A DNA stretch of 64,000 nucleotides from Atrina japonica. Taxonomy: Eukaryota; Mollusca; Bivalvia; Pterioida; Pinnidae. The stretch lies in contig BROG01000402.1 in the NCBI GenBank assembly GCA_030159075.1, positions 411,001-475,000 of the forward strand, read 5' to 3'. Each line of letters begins with the position of its first letter. The first letter of the stretch is position 1. Positions 24,901 through 36,200 of this stretch are shown one piece after another. Position numbers and translations under genes: made by a program. The notes below the pieces were generated by a model. It did no database searches and had not been told where the DNA came from. It worked only from the letters and a program-made list of their open reading frames with translations.

Positions 24901-26398
24901 ATTTCTTTGAATACATACTGCCGATAATATATTTAATGGTCTAATTACCAGATGCTTCTAATTACCAGACATAAAGAAATGCATTGAAACATGTGTTAAT
25001 CTTTATTTGTTGTAAATAAAGTATCGATGTTAATTCACTTACTGCATATAAACCTTTATTTACAGATGACATTTCAGTTTTCCCTCTGGGATAAATTTCA
25101 AGAAATGAGTAATTTATCAGAGCAAAACAGACACAATCTAGCCAAGATGGTGACGCATTTAATAGCCAGTAAAGCTTTGTCATTATCTGTGTTCAAGGTT
25201 TGTATGTTGCTCTCTGTATTATAGTCTTACATATACATATATATATATATATATATATAAAAGTACCTGTTCAAAACTTGTTAGGTGTCAGAAATTTTAT
25301 CTTTGTGTAAAATAATGTTTATGTTAATCACTCAGCAAGCTAAATTTATATAGATATACATAAACAAAAAGCTTATGATTCGAAATTATTCTTTGTCTGT
25401 TGGTGTGTCCGATTTATCCAATCACAGTAGTTGTGACTGGCAACAGATGTTATCACATAGTCCGTTGATCTTCTACACTTCTGAAATTGTTCAAAAGCCT
25501 CAAATTGATTACATGACAAATGCGAGCACCGCTTACCCGCATTGGCCTAGGCTGCATAATTAATAAAAAAATGCATGTGAATTTGAGCACATGAAACCAC
25601 AGGTAGGAAAGAGCATAGTGATTCCAGATGGTGGATTTATGACGATGTATCATAGGGTACTTGCTTACCTGGTTATCACCTCAATAAGTATGTGTTCTTT
25701 GCTTTGTTGATTTAATGGTGTTTTACAGCGTACGCAACAAAACTGGCGTTGGCAGTTTGTAATGATGTAGGAAAGAATCTGACTACATTGAACCTGGAAG
25801 AGACCACAGAGCTTCTTCTTACAAAATCAGTTTAAGTTCCAGCTGGGTTTGAAACCTAAGCTGACTATTGGTGAAAAACTTCATGCTTTGAAGCGAGGTG
25901 CTCTAACCACATGACCATCGAGACCCCCTAGGGTTTTGAATAGAAGAATTATAATGCAGGACTTACACACAAAAAACCAGAATATTTATTGATATCAAAG
26001 AGTATTGAATTCAAATCATAAATTTGATTAAAATGATATTGCTGTGTTTGTAGTTTGTTTATATTTTTGTACTGATATAACATTTTAAACACTTTTTTTT
26101 AAAAATGATTTTTCAGGTTGTTGAATTTGGAACACTGGACAAGACAATGGTTCGGTTTATCAAACAAATTTTACAAGAAATTCTTTTAGACTATCCAGAG
26201 GACACCATTGAGGCTGTGTTTATGAGAATAGCACCACTCAGCAAATTGCACTTATTACATGAAGGACTCAAATTATTTATGCAGCATTTTCTAGTGCGGA
26301 AAAAGGGTAAAGATGTTAGAGACAGTCCCATTCTCAAGGACAGGGTTGAAATGGCGGAAAAAATACTGTCTAGTGAACAGTCGCAGATGTTACTGTAG
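8587..26398 (+). CDS. NOM1: Nucleolar protein with MIF4G and MA3 domains, complete, 14 coding exons, 916 aa
   Basis: Exons: 8587-8814, 10799-10942, 12063-12204, 13272-13370, 13967-14621, 15001-15200, 16220-16347, 17160-17253, 18146-18376, 20088-20216, 20728-20849, 22206-22370, 25066-25197, 26117-26398. All junctions are GT-AG and phases agree, giving 2751 nt. The N-terminal half is Lys/Arg-rich (exons 1-3), then Asp/Glu-rich (exons 4-5, with a poly-Asp run near 14337-14390). The MIF4G domain starts near residue 425 (SQIENLYLHNSRADVTETL) and runs to about 650. The MA3 domain starts near residue 710 (DIRRNIFCVMMTSEDFVDAF) and runs through exons 12-13. This order and length match animal NOM1 (human 860 aa) and yeast Sgd1, which act in nucleolar 18S rRNA/40S subunit maturation. 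A KHVKF motif at residues 301-305 fits the PP1-docking consensus known for human NOM1. The start is the first ATG of the open frame, followed by basic residues typical of the family. Confidence 0.93.
8833..10798. other. NOM1 intron 1
   Basis: AT-rich and non-coding. No clear element was recognised. Confidence 0.5.
11343..11456. repeat. Dispersed repeat fragment
   Basis: TGACTACTCAAAGCCCTTGC and flanking sequence (TTTAACGTG...CCACACGC) recur at 40690-40741 in OSGEPL1 intron 1. Confidence 0.6.
11577..11781 (-). mobile_element. SINE family A, 5'-truncated copy in NOM1 intron 2
   Basis: It matches the body and 3' end of the full copy at 53448-53734 but lacks the tRNA-like head. Target duplication AATATGGAT flanks it (11568-11576 and 11782-11790). 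Confidence 0.8.
11802..11990. mobile_element. Degenerate MITE with CAGT(A)-type left end
   Basis: It starts CAGTATAACCTGTCTTGACA and contains GTGGTCTCATAAGACAGGTG-type words shared with the element at 21685. The right end has decayed. Confidence 0.55.
12296..12358 (+). repeat. tRNA-like SINE head fragment
   Basis: GCCTAGTGGTAGAGCTG resembles a pol III A box and GGTTTTGGGTTCAAAAC a B box, followed by an ACAAACAAAC tail. It is too degraded to be a tRNA gene. Confidence 0.5.
12754..13012. mobile_element. MITE of the CAGTAAAAC family containing an 84-base poly-T
   Basis: Ends CGGTAAAACCTCGTTTTACT and the complement of CAGTAAAACTTTATAATGCC lie between TA sites (12752-12753, 13013-13014). The T run covers 12826-12909. 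A related right-end half lies at about 13110-13255. Confidence 0.65.
12826..12909. repeat. Poly-T run of 84 bases
   Basis: An uninterrupted T homopolymer in NOM1 intron 3; its exact length is likely to be unreliable in any assembly. Confidence 0.95.
14637..14850 (+). mobile_element. SINE family B, head-truncated copy in NOM1 intron 5
   Basis: ACCATGAAGTCTCTCACCTC, then GGTTTGAGCCCC (B-box-like), then TTTGTGAGAAAGTTTGCCAG, shared with 21225-21395 and 61185-61365 and, reversed, with 25724-25932 and 38515-38727. Confidence 0.65.
15630..15790. repeat. Short tandem duplications in NOM1 intron 6
   Basis: CTTGAAAAGTGCTTGAATAT is repeated two to three times at a spacing of about 60 bp. Confidence 0.6.
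16348..17159. other. NOM1 intron 7
   Basis: AT-rich and non-coding. No element recognised. Confidence 0.5.
17247..17452 (+). repeat. 33-bp tandem array that duplicates the NOM1 exon 8 splice donor
   Basis: The unit AAAAGTAAGATGATTTTCCT plus TTGAGATTGGGGG is repeated six times from the last bases of exon 8. GTAAGATG donors lie at 17254, 17287, 17320, 17353 and 17386, exactly 33 apart; the sixth unit has ATAAGATG. Only the first is compatible with the reading frame, because each unit carries an in-frame TGA. Confidence 0.9.
18405..19445. repeat. 35-bp minisatellite in NOM1 intron 9
   Basis: About 27 copies of units built on GAAAGGTATGAAAACATTGT begin some 30 bases after the exon 9 donor. The unit becomes longer and more variable after about 19070. 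Minus-strand frames are artefacts. Confidence 0.9.
19790..19940. repeat. Degraded SINE-like fragment
   Basis: AACAGTCACTTTATTTTTTC and AGAATCCAGGGACAGAC resemble parts of the minus-strand SINE at 26540-26800. Confidence 0.35.
20936..21110. repeat. Imperfect direct repeat in NOM1 intron 11
   Basis: TGAGCCTCACTTTGGTAACATC and TGAGCCTCACTTTGGAAACATC lie about 85 bp apart. Confidence 0.5.
21225..21395 (+). mobile_element. SINE family B fragment in NOM1 intron 11
   Basis: ATTTTGTGAGAAAGTTTGCA through CCTCCACCATTTAAAACTGG and GGTATAAAACGCAATTCAAA, as in the copies at 14637 and 61185. Confidence 0.6.
21450..21562. repeat. (CA)n microsatellite
   Basis: ACACACAC and CACTCACA runs with interruptions. 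Confidence 0.9.
21685..22106. mobile_element. MITE with internally expanded 33-bp tandem array
   Basis: Ends CAGTAGAACCTGTCTTGAGA and the complement of CAGTGGAATGTGGTCTTTTG lie between TA sites. The interior is about ten copies of GAGTGGTCTCAAAAGACAGG plus TGGTCTTTGATGA, clearly related to the element's own subterminal sequence. Confidence 0.75.
23348..24500. mobile_element. 1.15-kb non-autonomous TA-flanked transposon in NOM1 intron 12
   Basis: Ends CAGTGAACCTGCTTTACAAC and the complement of CAGTAAACCCTCTTTACAAC lie between TA sites (23346-23347, 24501-24502). There is no transposase frame. It holds a four-copy 53-bp array. Confidence 0.75.
23829..24045. repeat. 53-bp tandem repeat, four copies
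   Basis: The unit begins GTTACGCTACATGTCCGTGC and ends GATCTTTAAGTTCT. It lies inside the 23348-24500 element. Confidence 0.9.
24535..24810. repeat. 20-24-bp minisatellite in NOM1 intron 12
   Basis: TTTATTGAGAATTGACTGTA repeated about 12 times with shorter TTTATTGAGAATTGAGTACA forms. Confidence 0.9.
25724..25932 (-). mobile_element. SINE family B, copy with tRNA-like head, NOM1 intron 13
   Basis: On the minus strand the head reads GGTCATGTGGTTAGAGCACC (A box) and later GGTTTCAAACCC (B box), followed by the family B body and TGTAAAACACCATTAAATCA at the tail. Confidence 0.7.
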
Positions 26399-26408
26399 AA
26401 GTTTTGTA

Positions 26409-26414
26409 ATTAAA
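26409..26414 (+). terminator. Possible polyadenylation signal ATTAAA of NOM1
   Basis: ATTAAA, the commonest variant hexamer, lies 10 bases after the NOM1 stop codon. Such a short 3' UTR is unusual, so a later signal may be used instead. Confidence 0.35.
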
Positions 26415-26539
26415 TCAATCATCATGTCATTTTAACTGTTATCTGTTGTATTTATCTGTGTCAGCATGGGTTTGAGCCCCACTGGAACCCCTAAATGAGT
26501 GAATTCATTTTTGTAAGTTTTTTTTTTACATCCTGTCAA

Positions 26540-26805
26540 AACAGATGAAGTTCCACAAATTTGGGCCTGTGCTATAGACTAACACCAATGCAGTGAGGGT
26601 TCTTTTATATGCCACGGGACCTCAAGTTTTAAGTCTGAATTGAAAGACCCATGACTTTCACTTGTATGCCGAGCGTTTGATGACAGAACAGTCACTATTA
26701 TTTTATTAAAGTCTTTGGTATAGCCCGGTACCGGAATCAAACCCAGAATCGTCTACTTGCGAGTCGAAGGCTCTACCGCTAGACCTCGGAAATTGGTTGT
26801 TGTAA
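26540..26805 (-). mobile_element. SINE family C downstream of NOM1
   Basis: The minus-strand head CTAGCGGTAGAGCCTTCGAC and GGGTTTGATTCC are A- and B-box-like. The body carries GAGGTCCCGTG and AAAGAACCCTCACTGC, the same core as SINE family A despite a different head. A family B scrap (GGTTTGAGCCCCACTGGAAC) lies just upstream at 26466. Confidence 0.7.
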
Positions 26806-27021
26806 TGTCAAATAATTTGAGGATGCACAACTATATACATATTGCCACTTCATGAGCAAATGCATACTGGACAAATTGTGTCTATGGACAGACAAACTGG
26901 TTCCAGTGTGTACCCAGTAATTTTCACTTAAACAGATGTTTGCCCACATGACTTTGACCTGTCCATCTCTTGATTTTCGTAAACAGATGGAAACACTTTT
27001 TTGACAATTGGAATGAAATCA

Positions 27022-27027
27022 TTTATT
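27022..27027 (-). terminator. Possible polyadenylation signal AATAAA of OSGEPL1
   Basis: TTTATT on the plus strand reads AATAAA on the minus strand, 186 bases past the OSGEPL1 stop. It lies in the 814-bp gap between the convergent NOM1 and OSGEPL1 stop codons. Confidence 0.4.
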
Positions 27028-27212
27028 ATAAATAAACATTCACTGAATTATACAACATATCATTTCGGAATTCATGGAATTTCATTCCAGTCTTTCACAC
27101 TAACACTATACAACAAAACAATTCTCCTTTGCATTGGCAATTGATGAAAGGAATTGTATCCATGGAAAAAATAAACTGGTAAACTGGATGAACGCCATGG
27201 TTCTGCAATTCT

Positions 27213-30200
27213 TTACGGCATGATATTTAGTTTTAATTTTGGTAACTTAATGGCACTGTTGATTACATCCTGTGTTAAATCATTTCCAAGTGGGCACCTG
27301 AAAGGTAAAGACATTATCACATTAAAGTCAGTTTTCTTAGACTGTCCAGACAAATGATATGATGTTTACCTGCAAATAATCGCCCCTATTTAATTTTTGT
27401 CCTAAAACATAAGGGCAAAATTTAAATGACTGCAAAAATATGAATATATTATATAATTTATCTTGAGAAATGACAAAGGAAGAATAAGCTGTGACTTTAA
27501 AGAGCACAAAGTTTACCTGGAGGTGAGATATTCCAGATATATATGGTAGTGACATGTGAATGACAATTTATAGTCGATATCAGTATATAATATGCCCATC
27601 ATGAATAAATTGCCAAAGGGTTCCTTTTATGGAAATGTCAAATTGAGAACAACTGTTGTGTAAAGTTGGAAAACATACCTTTTTGTTGCATGCGAGATAT
27701 ACTTCAGATGATAAAAAAAGGCAGACTGCCTTAGTGACCTTGAGCTTCGAGATATAACACACCACCTTTATTTGAACAACTTTTGAGCGAAGCATGAATA
27801 TATTTTGGAAAGTCATAAAAAAGTTATGGGCCAGGCAAGTGTACAGACGGATAGATATCACCATAAAATAATGTCCCGTCTAAAGTCGGACTTATAAAAA
27901 AAGGCATTGTTTTTTACCACTTGACATAATTACTGATATACAAGGTACCATAAAACTTTGACATTGGCCAATCAAAGCATATTACAGAAGCATTAACTGT
28001 TCTGCCAATATGATTTAGGTAAACACTGAGTTTTATTTTTCAGAGACCTTGACAAAAATGGTTCCAAATTCTTTCGACTTGTTCTTGGCAAATTCCAAAT
28101 TGTATACCACCATGTCCAGTATTTTAGCTACCATAAATACACAAACTATTGATGACATCACATTGCTATATACTTACTTAGGTTGATACTCTAGAGAATC
28201 TGGGTCCTCTGCAAATCCTCGATTCTTCACAAGTTTCTCCATACCATTCCTATTGTATTCAGAGAAATATAAAAAAAAATCTTACGTAAGTGATTTTGTA
28301 AAAATTCAGAAACCTTCTCCAAACCAGTGGAGCTCTATTTATATATGGAAAGTTGAATCAAAATGAAAGTTCCTTTGGAAAGAAAATTTGATGACATCCC
28401 TAAGGATCGTCACATGTATCATGTTATTTAGTACCGGTAACTATACTACAATTTGTATGACCTATACAGGTGGCATCTGGCTAACCTCTTCTTGACTTGG
28501 TCTAGTTTAAAGTTTAGGTAATGCAGCATAATAAGATTTCATTACGCAGGCTAAAATAATCATTCCCTCTTTTCACCATACTTATGAATATCAAGTGTGG
28601 AATAAATACATTTCCTATGAAGCCTTTCATAACTGCAAAAGTTTACTCTGCCTTGCTATTTATGTGAATAGGACAACACCAGAAGATCATGTAAATTTTA
28701 CTAATGAATATATCTAAATCTTAAGTGTCAATAATATTCCTAATTAATTTACAAAAGGATGAATACCTGAAGAAGTACAGTTACAATGACACACATGAAA
28801 ATCCCTTACAATCAACACTGATTCATCACAACCAATGGACATTACAAAAAACTAAAATATTCATAGAAAAATGTATCACATCCCTTAATGTAAGAAAATT
28901 ATCTGTCCTTGACAGTACACTAATGGTTGGTCACATGACAACATAATGGTTGGTACATGACAACATTAGTGAGAGATGCTCAAATGACAACAATAGTGAG
29001 ATATTTGTACAACTTTATTGAGAAAATCCCATGGCAAAATTAGTGAGATGCTCACATGACAACATTTGTGAGATATGCTCACAAGACCACATTCCTGAGA
29101 TGCATAAATCCCATGGCAACATTAGTGAGATGCTCACATGACAACATTTGTGAGATATGCTCACAAGACCACATTCCTGAGATGCATGGATGACATTTAG
29201 AAACCCAAATGACAATATTTGTGAGATGTTCACATGGCAACATTTGTATAATTGACATTAATGTCATGCTCATATGGCAATATTAGTGACAGATGCTTAT
29301 ATGACAACATTAGCAAGAGCTACTCACATGACAACACTAGTGAGATAATCACACATTAATGAGAAACAATCACATGACAACAGTAGTGATATGCTCACAG
29401 GAAAACATAGAGTTGCTCACAGACAACATTAGTGAGAAATGCTCACATGACAAAATTAGTGAGATATCCATAAAACATGAGAAATAAATGACAACATTGA
29501 AATGTTGAGATGACAATATCATTTAGAATCTCATGTGGCAGATGCTTACATGACAGCAATAGTGAGAGATGCTCACACAACATAAGTGAGATGCTCATAA
29601 AACATTATGAGAAAAAATGACTACATTATTGAAATATTGAGATGACAAAATTATTTAGAATTTTATGTGGCAATATTTATGAGATGCTTACATGACAACA
29701 TAAGTGATATGCTCATATGGCAACATAAGTGATATGCTCATATGGCAACATAAGTAATATGCTCATATGGCAACATAAGTGGTATGTTCATATGGCAACA
29801 TAAGTGATATACTCATATGGCAACATAAGTAATATGCTCATATGGCAACATAAGTGATATGCTCATATGGCAACATTCATGGTAATCTTATATGACAACA
29901 CTAGTGACAAACAATAACAGAACAAGATTTTTGACATGTTCACATGGTGACATTAGAGAAATGCTCAGACAACATTAGTTAGAAATGTTCACATGACAAT
30001 ATGAATGAGAGATGCTCACATGACAATATTAGTGAGATACTCGCACATGATTAGTAGATATTCATTAATCATCAGTGAGAAATAATCACATGACAATATT
30101 AGTGAGAGACATTCACATGACAACAATGGTGGACGATGCTCATACGTCAACATCAGTGAGGTTCACATGCCAAGATTAGTGAGATGCTCACATGACATTT

Positions 30201-33200
30201 GTGAGAGATGCTTATATGACATGTGACAATATTTATGAGAATCTCACATTGCAACATTAGTGAGATGCTCTCATGGCAACATTTGTAAAATACTCAAATG
30301 ACATCAATAAGATGCTTCATGACAAAATTAGTGAGATGCCCACATGACAACATTTGTGAGATGCTCAAATGACAACATTCGAGATTATAAATTGTATTAC
30401 TTAATGTACCTTTCTTCATGCAATGAAGTCACTGGGAATTTATGATAAATAACACAAAATTAACAAAGAGTTTTGTCCTTGGTGACATAAATTGTGACTG
30501 ACTACAGAAACTTACCAGGCAATCATGATGCCATTGTCTGTACACAGTTTTGGTGGCGGACAAACCAATCTATATGAGAACTCATCACAAACTTGCTGTA
30601 GAACTTGTCGTATATACATGTTGCTGGCAACACCTCCAGATACCACCTATTAATGATATATACATGGTTTGTACAATAGCTGACATGTAAAATATTGAAT
30701 TATCTCCCTTTAACATGTTGATCATTTAGGGAAAATTTTGTCATCAACTAGATAATGGCACATATTAGTTGATATGAAACATAATTGTCTCCCTTTAATG
30801 TATTATACTTTGGAGCAGGTTGCGCAGTAGGTCTACAACATCTTGTTTGTGGTTCATAAACATTTCGCTTGTAAGAGCAACACTTTCAAACTTTCATATT
30901 TACCAAAAAGTCCAGGTTATTAGGTACACGAGGACTTACTGTGGTTAATGTATAAAGTTGTATTCTGTATAATATTTGATTAGTTGTGATTTATATGACA
31001 TTTGATTGTTTGTGATCTGTATGATATTTGACTGGTTGTGATCTATATGGTATTTGATTGGTTGTGATTTATGTGATATTTTATTGGTTGTGATTCATAT
31101 ATTTGATTTGTTGTGATTTATATGATATTTGATTGGTTGTGATTCATATATTTGATTGGTTGTGATTCATATATTTGATTTGTTGTGATTTATATGATAT
31201 TTGATTGGTTGTGATTCATATATTTGATTGGTTGTGATTTATATGCTATTTGACTGGTTGTAATCTATATATTTGATTGGTTGTGATTAATATGATATTT
31301 AACTGGTTGTTATCTATATGATATTTGACTGGTTATGATCTATATGATATTTGATTGGTTGTGATTTATATGATATTTAACTGGTTGTTATCTATATGAT
31401 ATTTGACTGGTTATGATCTATATGATATTTGATTGGTTGTGATCTATATATTTGATTAGTTGTGATCTATATGGTATTTGATTGGTTGTGATTTATATGA
31501 TATTTGACTGGTTGTGATCTATATGATATTTGATTGGTTGTGATTTATATGATATTTGACTGATTGTGATCTATATGATATTTGATTGGTTGTGATTTAT
31601 ATGATACTTGATTGGTTGTGATTTATATATTATATTGGCTGTGATTCATATATTTGATTAGTTGTGATTCAAATGATATTTGATTGGTTGTGATTTATAT
31701 ATTTGATTGGTTTTGATTAGGGCTGCAACAACACACTGTAATGACTATACGATACGTATTGCGATTTGTACCTGACGATACGATACATTTACGATACACA
31801 GGAATAAAACAATTAAGTTGAAAATTCAATAATGACATCATTGCATTTCTGTGCACTTACTTTTAAAAATAAAGTTTTTGTTTCACATATCCCATTTATT
31901 CTGTTTTGTTTACTTTAAATGTCAACAAATGAGATATATCCTGTTAAATAAATTAGTGACTACATTTGTGGAGAAATATATTCGAGAAGGAACATCATAT
32001 TTTGGCTCTAAAATTTTCTGAAACCACTGTATTGAAAGGTGATCTGGTTGTGATCTATACAACATTTGATTGGTTGTGATTTATATATTTGAATGGTTGT
32101 GATCTGTATGATATTTGAATGGTTGTGATCTGTATGATATTTGATTGGTTGTGATCTATATATTTGATTGTTTGTGATCTGTATGATATTTGATTGGTTG
32201 TGAGACTAAATTCACAGCAACTGAAGAGGTGTATCAGCAAATCAATCATACTAAAGATATGGGTACATTTGTTTGTTCTTATTACTGAAAATAGTTTTAC
32301 TTTTCATGTTATTAACAAGTTTACTCAAACTACAGACATGAGTAAGAGATCAAAATTGATTCTCCTTTATGTGCAGGGGTCAAAGAATTTTTTTTTAAAA
32401 ATTGAACTAGTTTTTATCTCACCCAAAGGGTCCAGGGGGTATCAAGCTCACGAAATTCAGAAATTTGTCTTCCCCTTAGCCTTAAGAAGCATCTATAAAA
32501 ATATAAAGATGACTGACGAAGTAGTTTTCAATGAGAAGTTAAAAATGTTAAATAACAGTTTTACAGATGACACAACAACAAACAGGATGAAGTCACCTGA
32601 GTGACTCAGGTGATTTAAAAATGGAAGGACTGATGGACATTGTATGGACACAACAAGAACTTGTTATTCCCATCTGTTTAGGGAGACTAAAACATATTTA
32701 CAAATTTAAGCATACCAGTGTTCTTTCTGCTGAAAACACACCTCTGATTTCACAAAACAACATGGCTCTCTGGAGGCGTCTGGCTAGTTGCCTAGCAACA
32801 CTGTACTGTATGGAAGCACATATGTCAGAAACATTGGGTAACACATCTCCTTCTTTTAGATCTAGATAAGAAAAGTAACCATGATCATATTTATATATAC
32901 ATATAGCATATATCCCAGATACAAAGTCACAGCTCACTGTGGCTTAATTGGTTATAAGCTAAGTTACATTAGAATTCCTGATCGAAGAAGTTAAAACTGG
33001 TTATGTCCATTTCTTTGCAATGCTAATATAAGACATAAAAGTCATGAGTCTTTCACACTGGATTCTTGAAATAGATGTCCCATGATGGAGTAGGTGTAAC
33101 ATGTTAAAGAACCCTCACTGTGCTGACACCATTCCATAACACAGGTAAAAATTTGTGACACTTCACCTAAAGCTGGCAACATTTCTGTGTAAATGCAAAC

Positions 33201-36200
33201 ATGTTTTGAACATACTAGTTTTAAACCAAAGAAAACATATATATAAAGTCTTTATAGCTACATAAAATGATAAAAACCTTTATACAGTAGAACTTGTCCT
33301 GAGAGGCCACTGTCATGAAAATCAACCTGACTTCTCAGACCACATTTTGAAACCACTTAGATGAATAACTGTAGATAAAACCTCTTTTAAGAGACTGCCA
33401 GTCTTAAGAGACCGCCAATCTTAAGAGACCGCCAGACTTAAGAGACCACCAATCTTAAGAGACCACCAGTCTTAAGAGACTGCCAATCTTAAGAGACCGC
33501 CAATCTTAAGAGACCGCCAGTCTTAAGAGACCGCCAATCTTAAGAGACCGCCAATCTTAAGAGACCACCAATCTTAAGAGACTGCCAATCTTAAGAGACC
33601 CCCAGTCTTAAGAGACTGCCAATCTTCAGAGACCGCCAGTCTTAAGAGACTGCCAATCTTAAGAGACCGCCAATTTTAAGAGACCACCAATCTTAAGAGA
33701 CCGCCAATCTTCAGAGACCGCCAATCTTAAGATACCGCCAGTCTTAAGAGACTGCCAATCTTAAGAGACTGCCAATCTTCAGAGACCGCCAATCTTAAGA
33801 GACCGCCAATCTTAAGAGACCGCCAATCTTAAGATACTGCCAATCTTAAGAGAATACCATGTCAGTGACAGAAAGAGTGGACTCTCAAGACAGTTCCACT
33901 GTACTAGAGATTGATTCACGTGATCAAAACTGTATGACATGGCAAACAGCAGAGCTTTTTAAAGTGATGAAAACCATGAAGAAATTTGAACAATAGAATG
34001 ACCACTGGTCAATTTAGTACATGTAACTGTAAAATGAAGTTATTTCTTTTTTCAAAAAATCAAAATTGTTTAAATTTTCTACAAGAAAATGCAAAATATC
34101 AACAACACTTTTTTATGTACATACCAAATTTCAGTTCCTGATTTTGAATTAGAGGATTGGCTACTGTTCGAAGACTGCCAAAAAAGAAATTACAATTTCC
34201 TCCCCTTGACTGGTCATGTGGAAATAGGAATGACTTTGGATTACCTCCCTTTGCAACCAGTTCCACAGATGCTCCTCCACTTAAACCTTTACACTTCTCA
34301 AGTTTAACTAAACTCAGTCTTCTTGCTAGCTACAAGAAAATAGTGAGAGTGACAATTTGTTGCAAATCAGTTGTGTGGGAAGTCAAAGGTCATTCAAAGG
34401 TAGTGTCGCACTGTTTCGAAGAAAGTTTTTATATATGATAATGTCCCTATATAAGTAATTATAAGCACTTGTAAGAGAGTTTCCTTTTTTGTAATTAATT
34501 GCAAATGTAAGTGAAATATTTCGGTAATAAATTACCTCACCTTGTCCAGTGCATCTCCAGGAGCGATATCTAGACCTTGACCAATAAGATCAAATTTGTC
34601 CACATCATGAGCTATAGCCAACAAACAATGTCCACCACTGGCTAATAGTACGAGGAAAGGGAAAGATATCCTAAAAACGATTGTTGATGTTTTCATTAAA
34701 TTTAATATAGTTATATCTACAAAAATTTATGTTTTGAACATATGGATTAACTCAGCAACACCTGAAAAACAGTGGACTCTTCTGTAAATCAATGATGTAG
34801 ACTAGTCTAAATGTGTCTTCAGGGGTGAATGGGTTAAAATAATGAGGACAAGAAAAGACACCACACTAAAAACATTTTCTAGTCAGTTTCTAGTCAGGTA
34901 TCACTGTCTATTGACTACATCAGATGTCTGCTTCTAGTCAGATACCACAGATGATTGACTACATCGGATGTCTGTTTCTAGTCAGGTATCACTGTCTATT
35001 GACTACATCAGATGTCTGATTCTAGTCAGGTATCACTGTCTATTGACTACATCAGTTGTCAGTTTCTAGTCAGGTATCACAGATGATTGACTACATCAGA
35101 TGTCAGTTTCTAGTCAGGTATCACTGTCTATTGACTACATCAGATGTCTGTTTCTAGTCAGGTATCACTGTCTATTGACTACATCAGATGTCTGATTCTA
35201 GTCAGGTATCACTGTCTATTGACTACATCAGTTGTCAGTTTCTAGTCAGGTATCACAGATGATTGACTGCATCAGATGTCAGTTTCTAGTCAGGTATCAC
35301 TGTCTATTGACTACATCAGATGTCTGTTTCTAGTCAGGTATCACAGGTGATTGACAACATCAGATGTCAGTTTCTAGTCAGGTATCACTGTCTATTGACT
35401 ACATCAGATGTCTGTTTCTAGTCAGGTATCACTGTCTATTGACTACATCAGATGTCAGTTTCTAGTCAGGTATCACTGTCTATTGACTACATCAGATGTC
35501 TGTTTTTAGTCAGGTATCACGGGTGATTGACTACATCAGATGTCAGTTTCTAGTCAGGTATCATAGGTGATTGACTACATCAGATGTCAGTTTCTAGTCA
35601 GGTATCACTGTCTATTGACAGTTTCTAGTCAGGTATCATAGGTGATTGACTACATCAGATGTCAGTTTCTAGTCAGGTATCACTGTCTATTGACGACATC
35701 AGATGTCTGATTCTAGTCAGGTATAACTGTCTATTGACTACATCAGATGTCAGTTTCTAGTCAGGTATCACAGATGATTGACTACATCAGATGTCAGTTT
35801 CTAGTCAGGTATCACAGATGATTGACTACATCAGATGTCAGTTTCTAGTCAGGTATCACAGATGAATGACTACATCAGATGTCAGTTTCTAGTCAGGTAT
35901 CACTGTCTATTGACTACATCAGATGTCAGTTTCTAGTCAGGTATCACTGTCCATTGTCTACATCAGATGTCAGTTTCTAGTCAGATATCGCAGGTGATTG
36001 ACAACATTAGATATTAGTTTCTAGTCAGGTATCACTGTCTATTGTCTACATCAGTTGTCTGTTTTTAGTCAGGTATCACGGGTGATTGACTACATCAGAT
36101 GTCAGTTTCTAGTCAGATTATTGACTACATCAAATGTCGCACCCAAATTCAGTACCACAGCAATAACAGCTATCTTACACATGTATAAGGCATATTACAC

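Noticed and set aside
32194..32604. 136-codon frame in OSGEPL1 intron 7
   Set aside because: Begins in the 26-bp array and has no recognisable domain.
31000..36140. CRISPR-like appearance of regular arrays
   Set aside because: Units are contiguous with no unique spacers, there are no cas genes, and the genome is animal.
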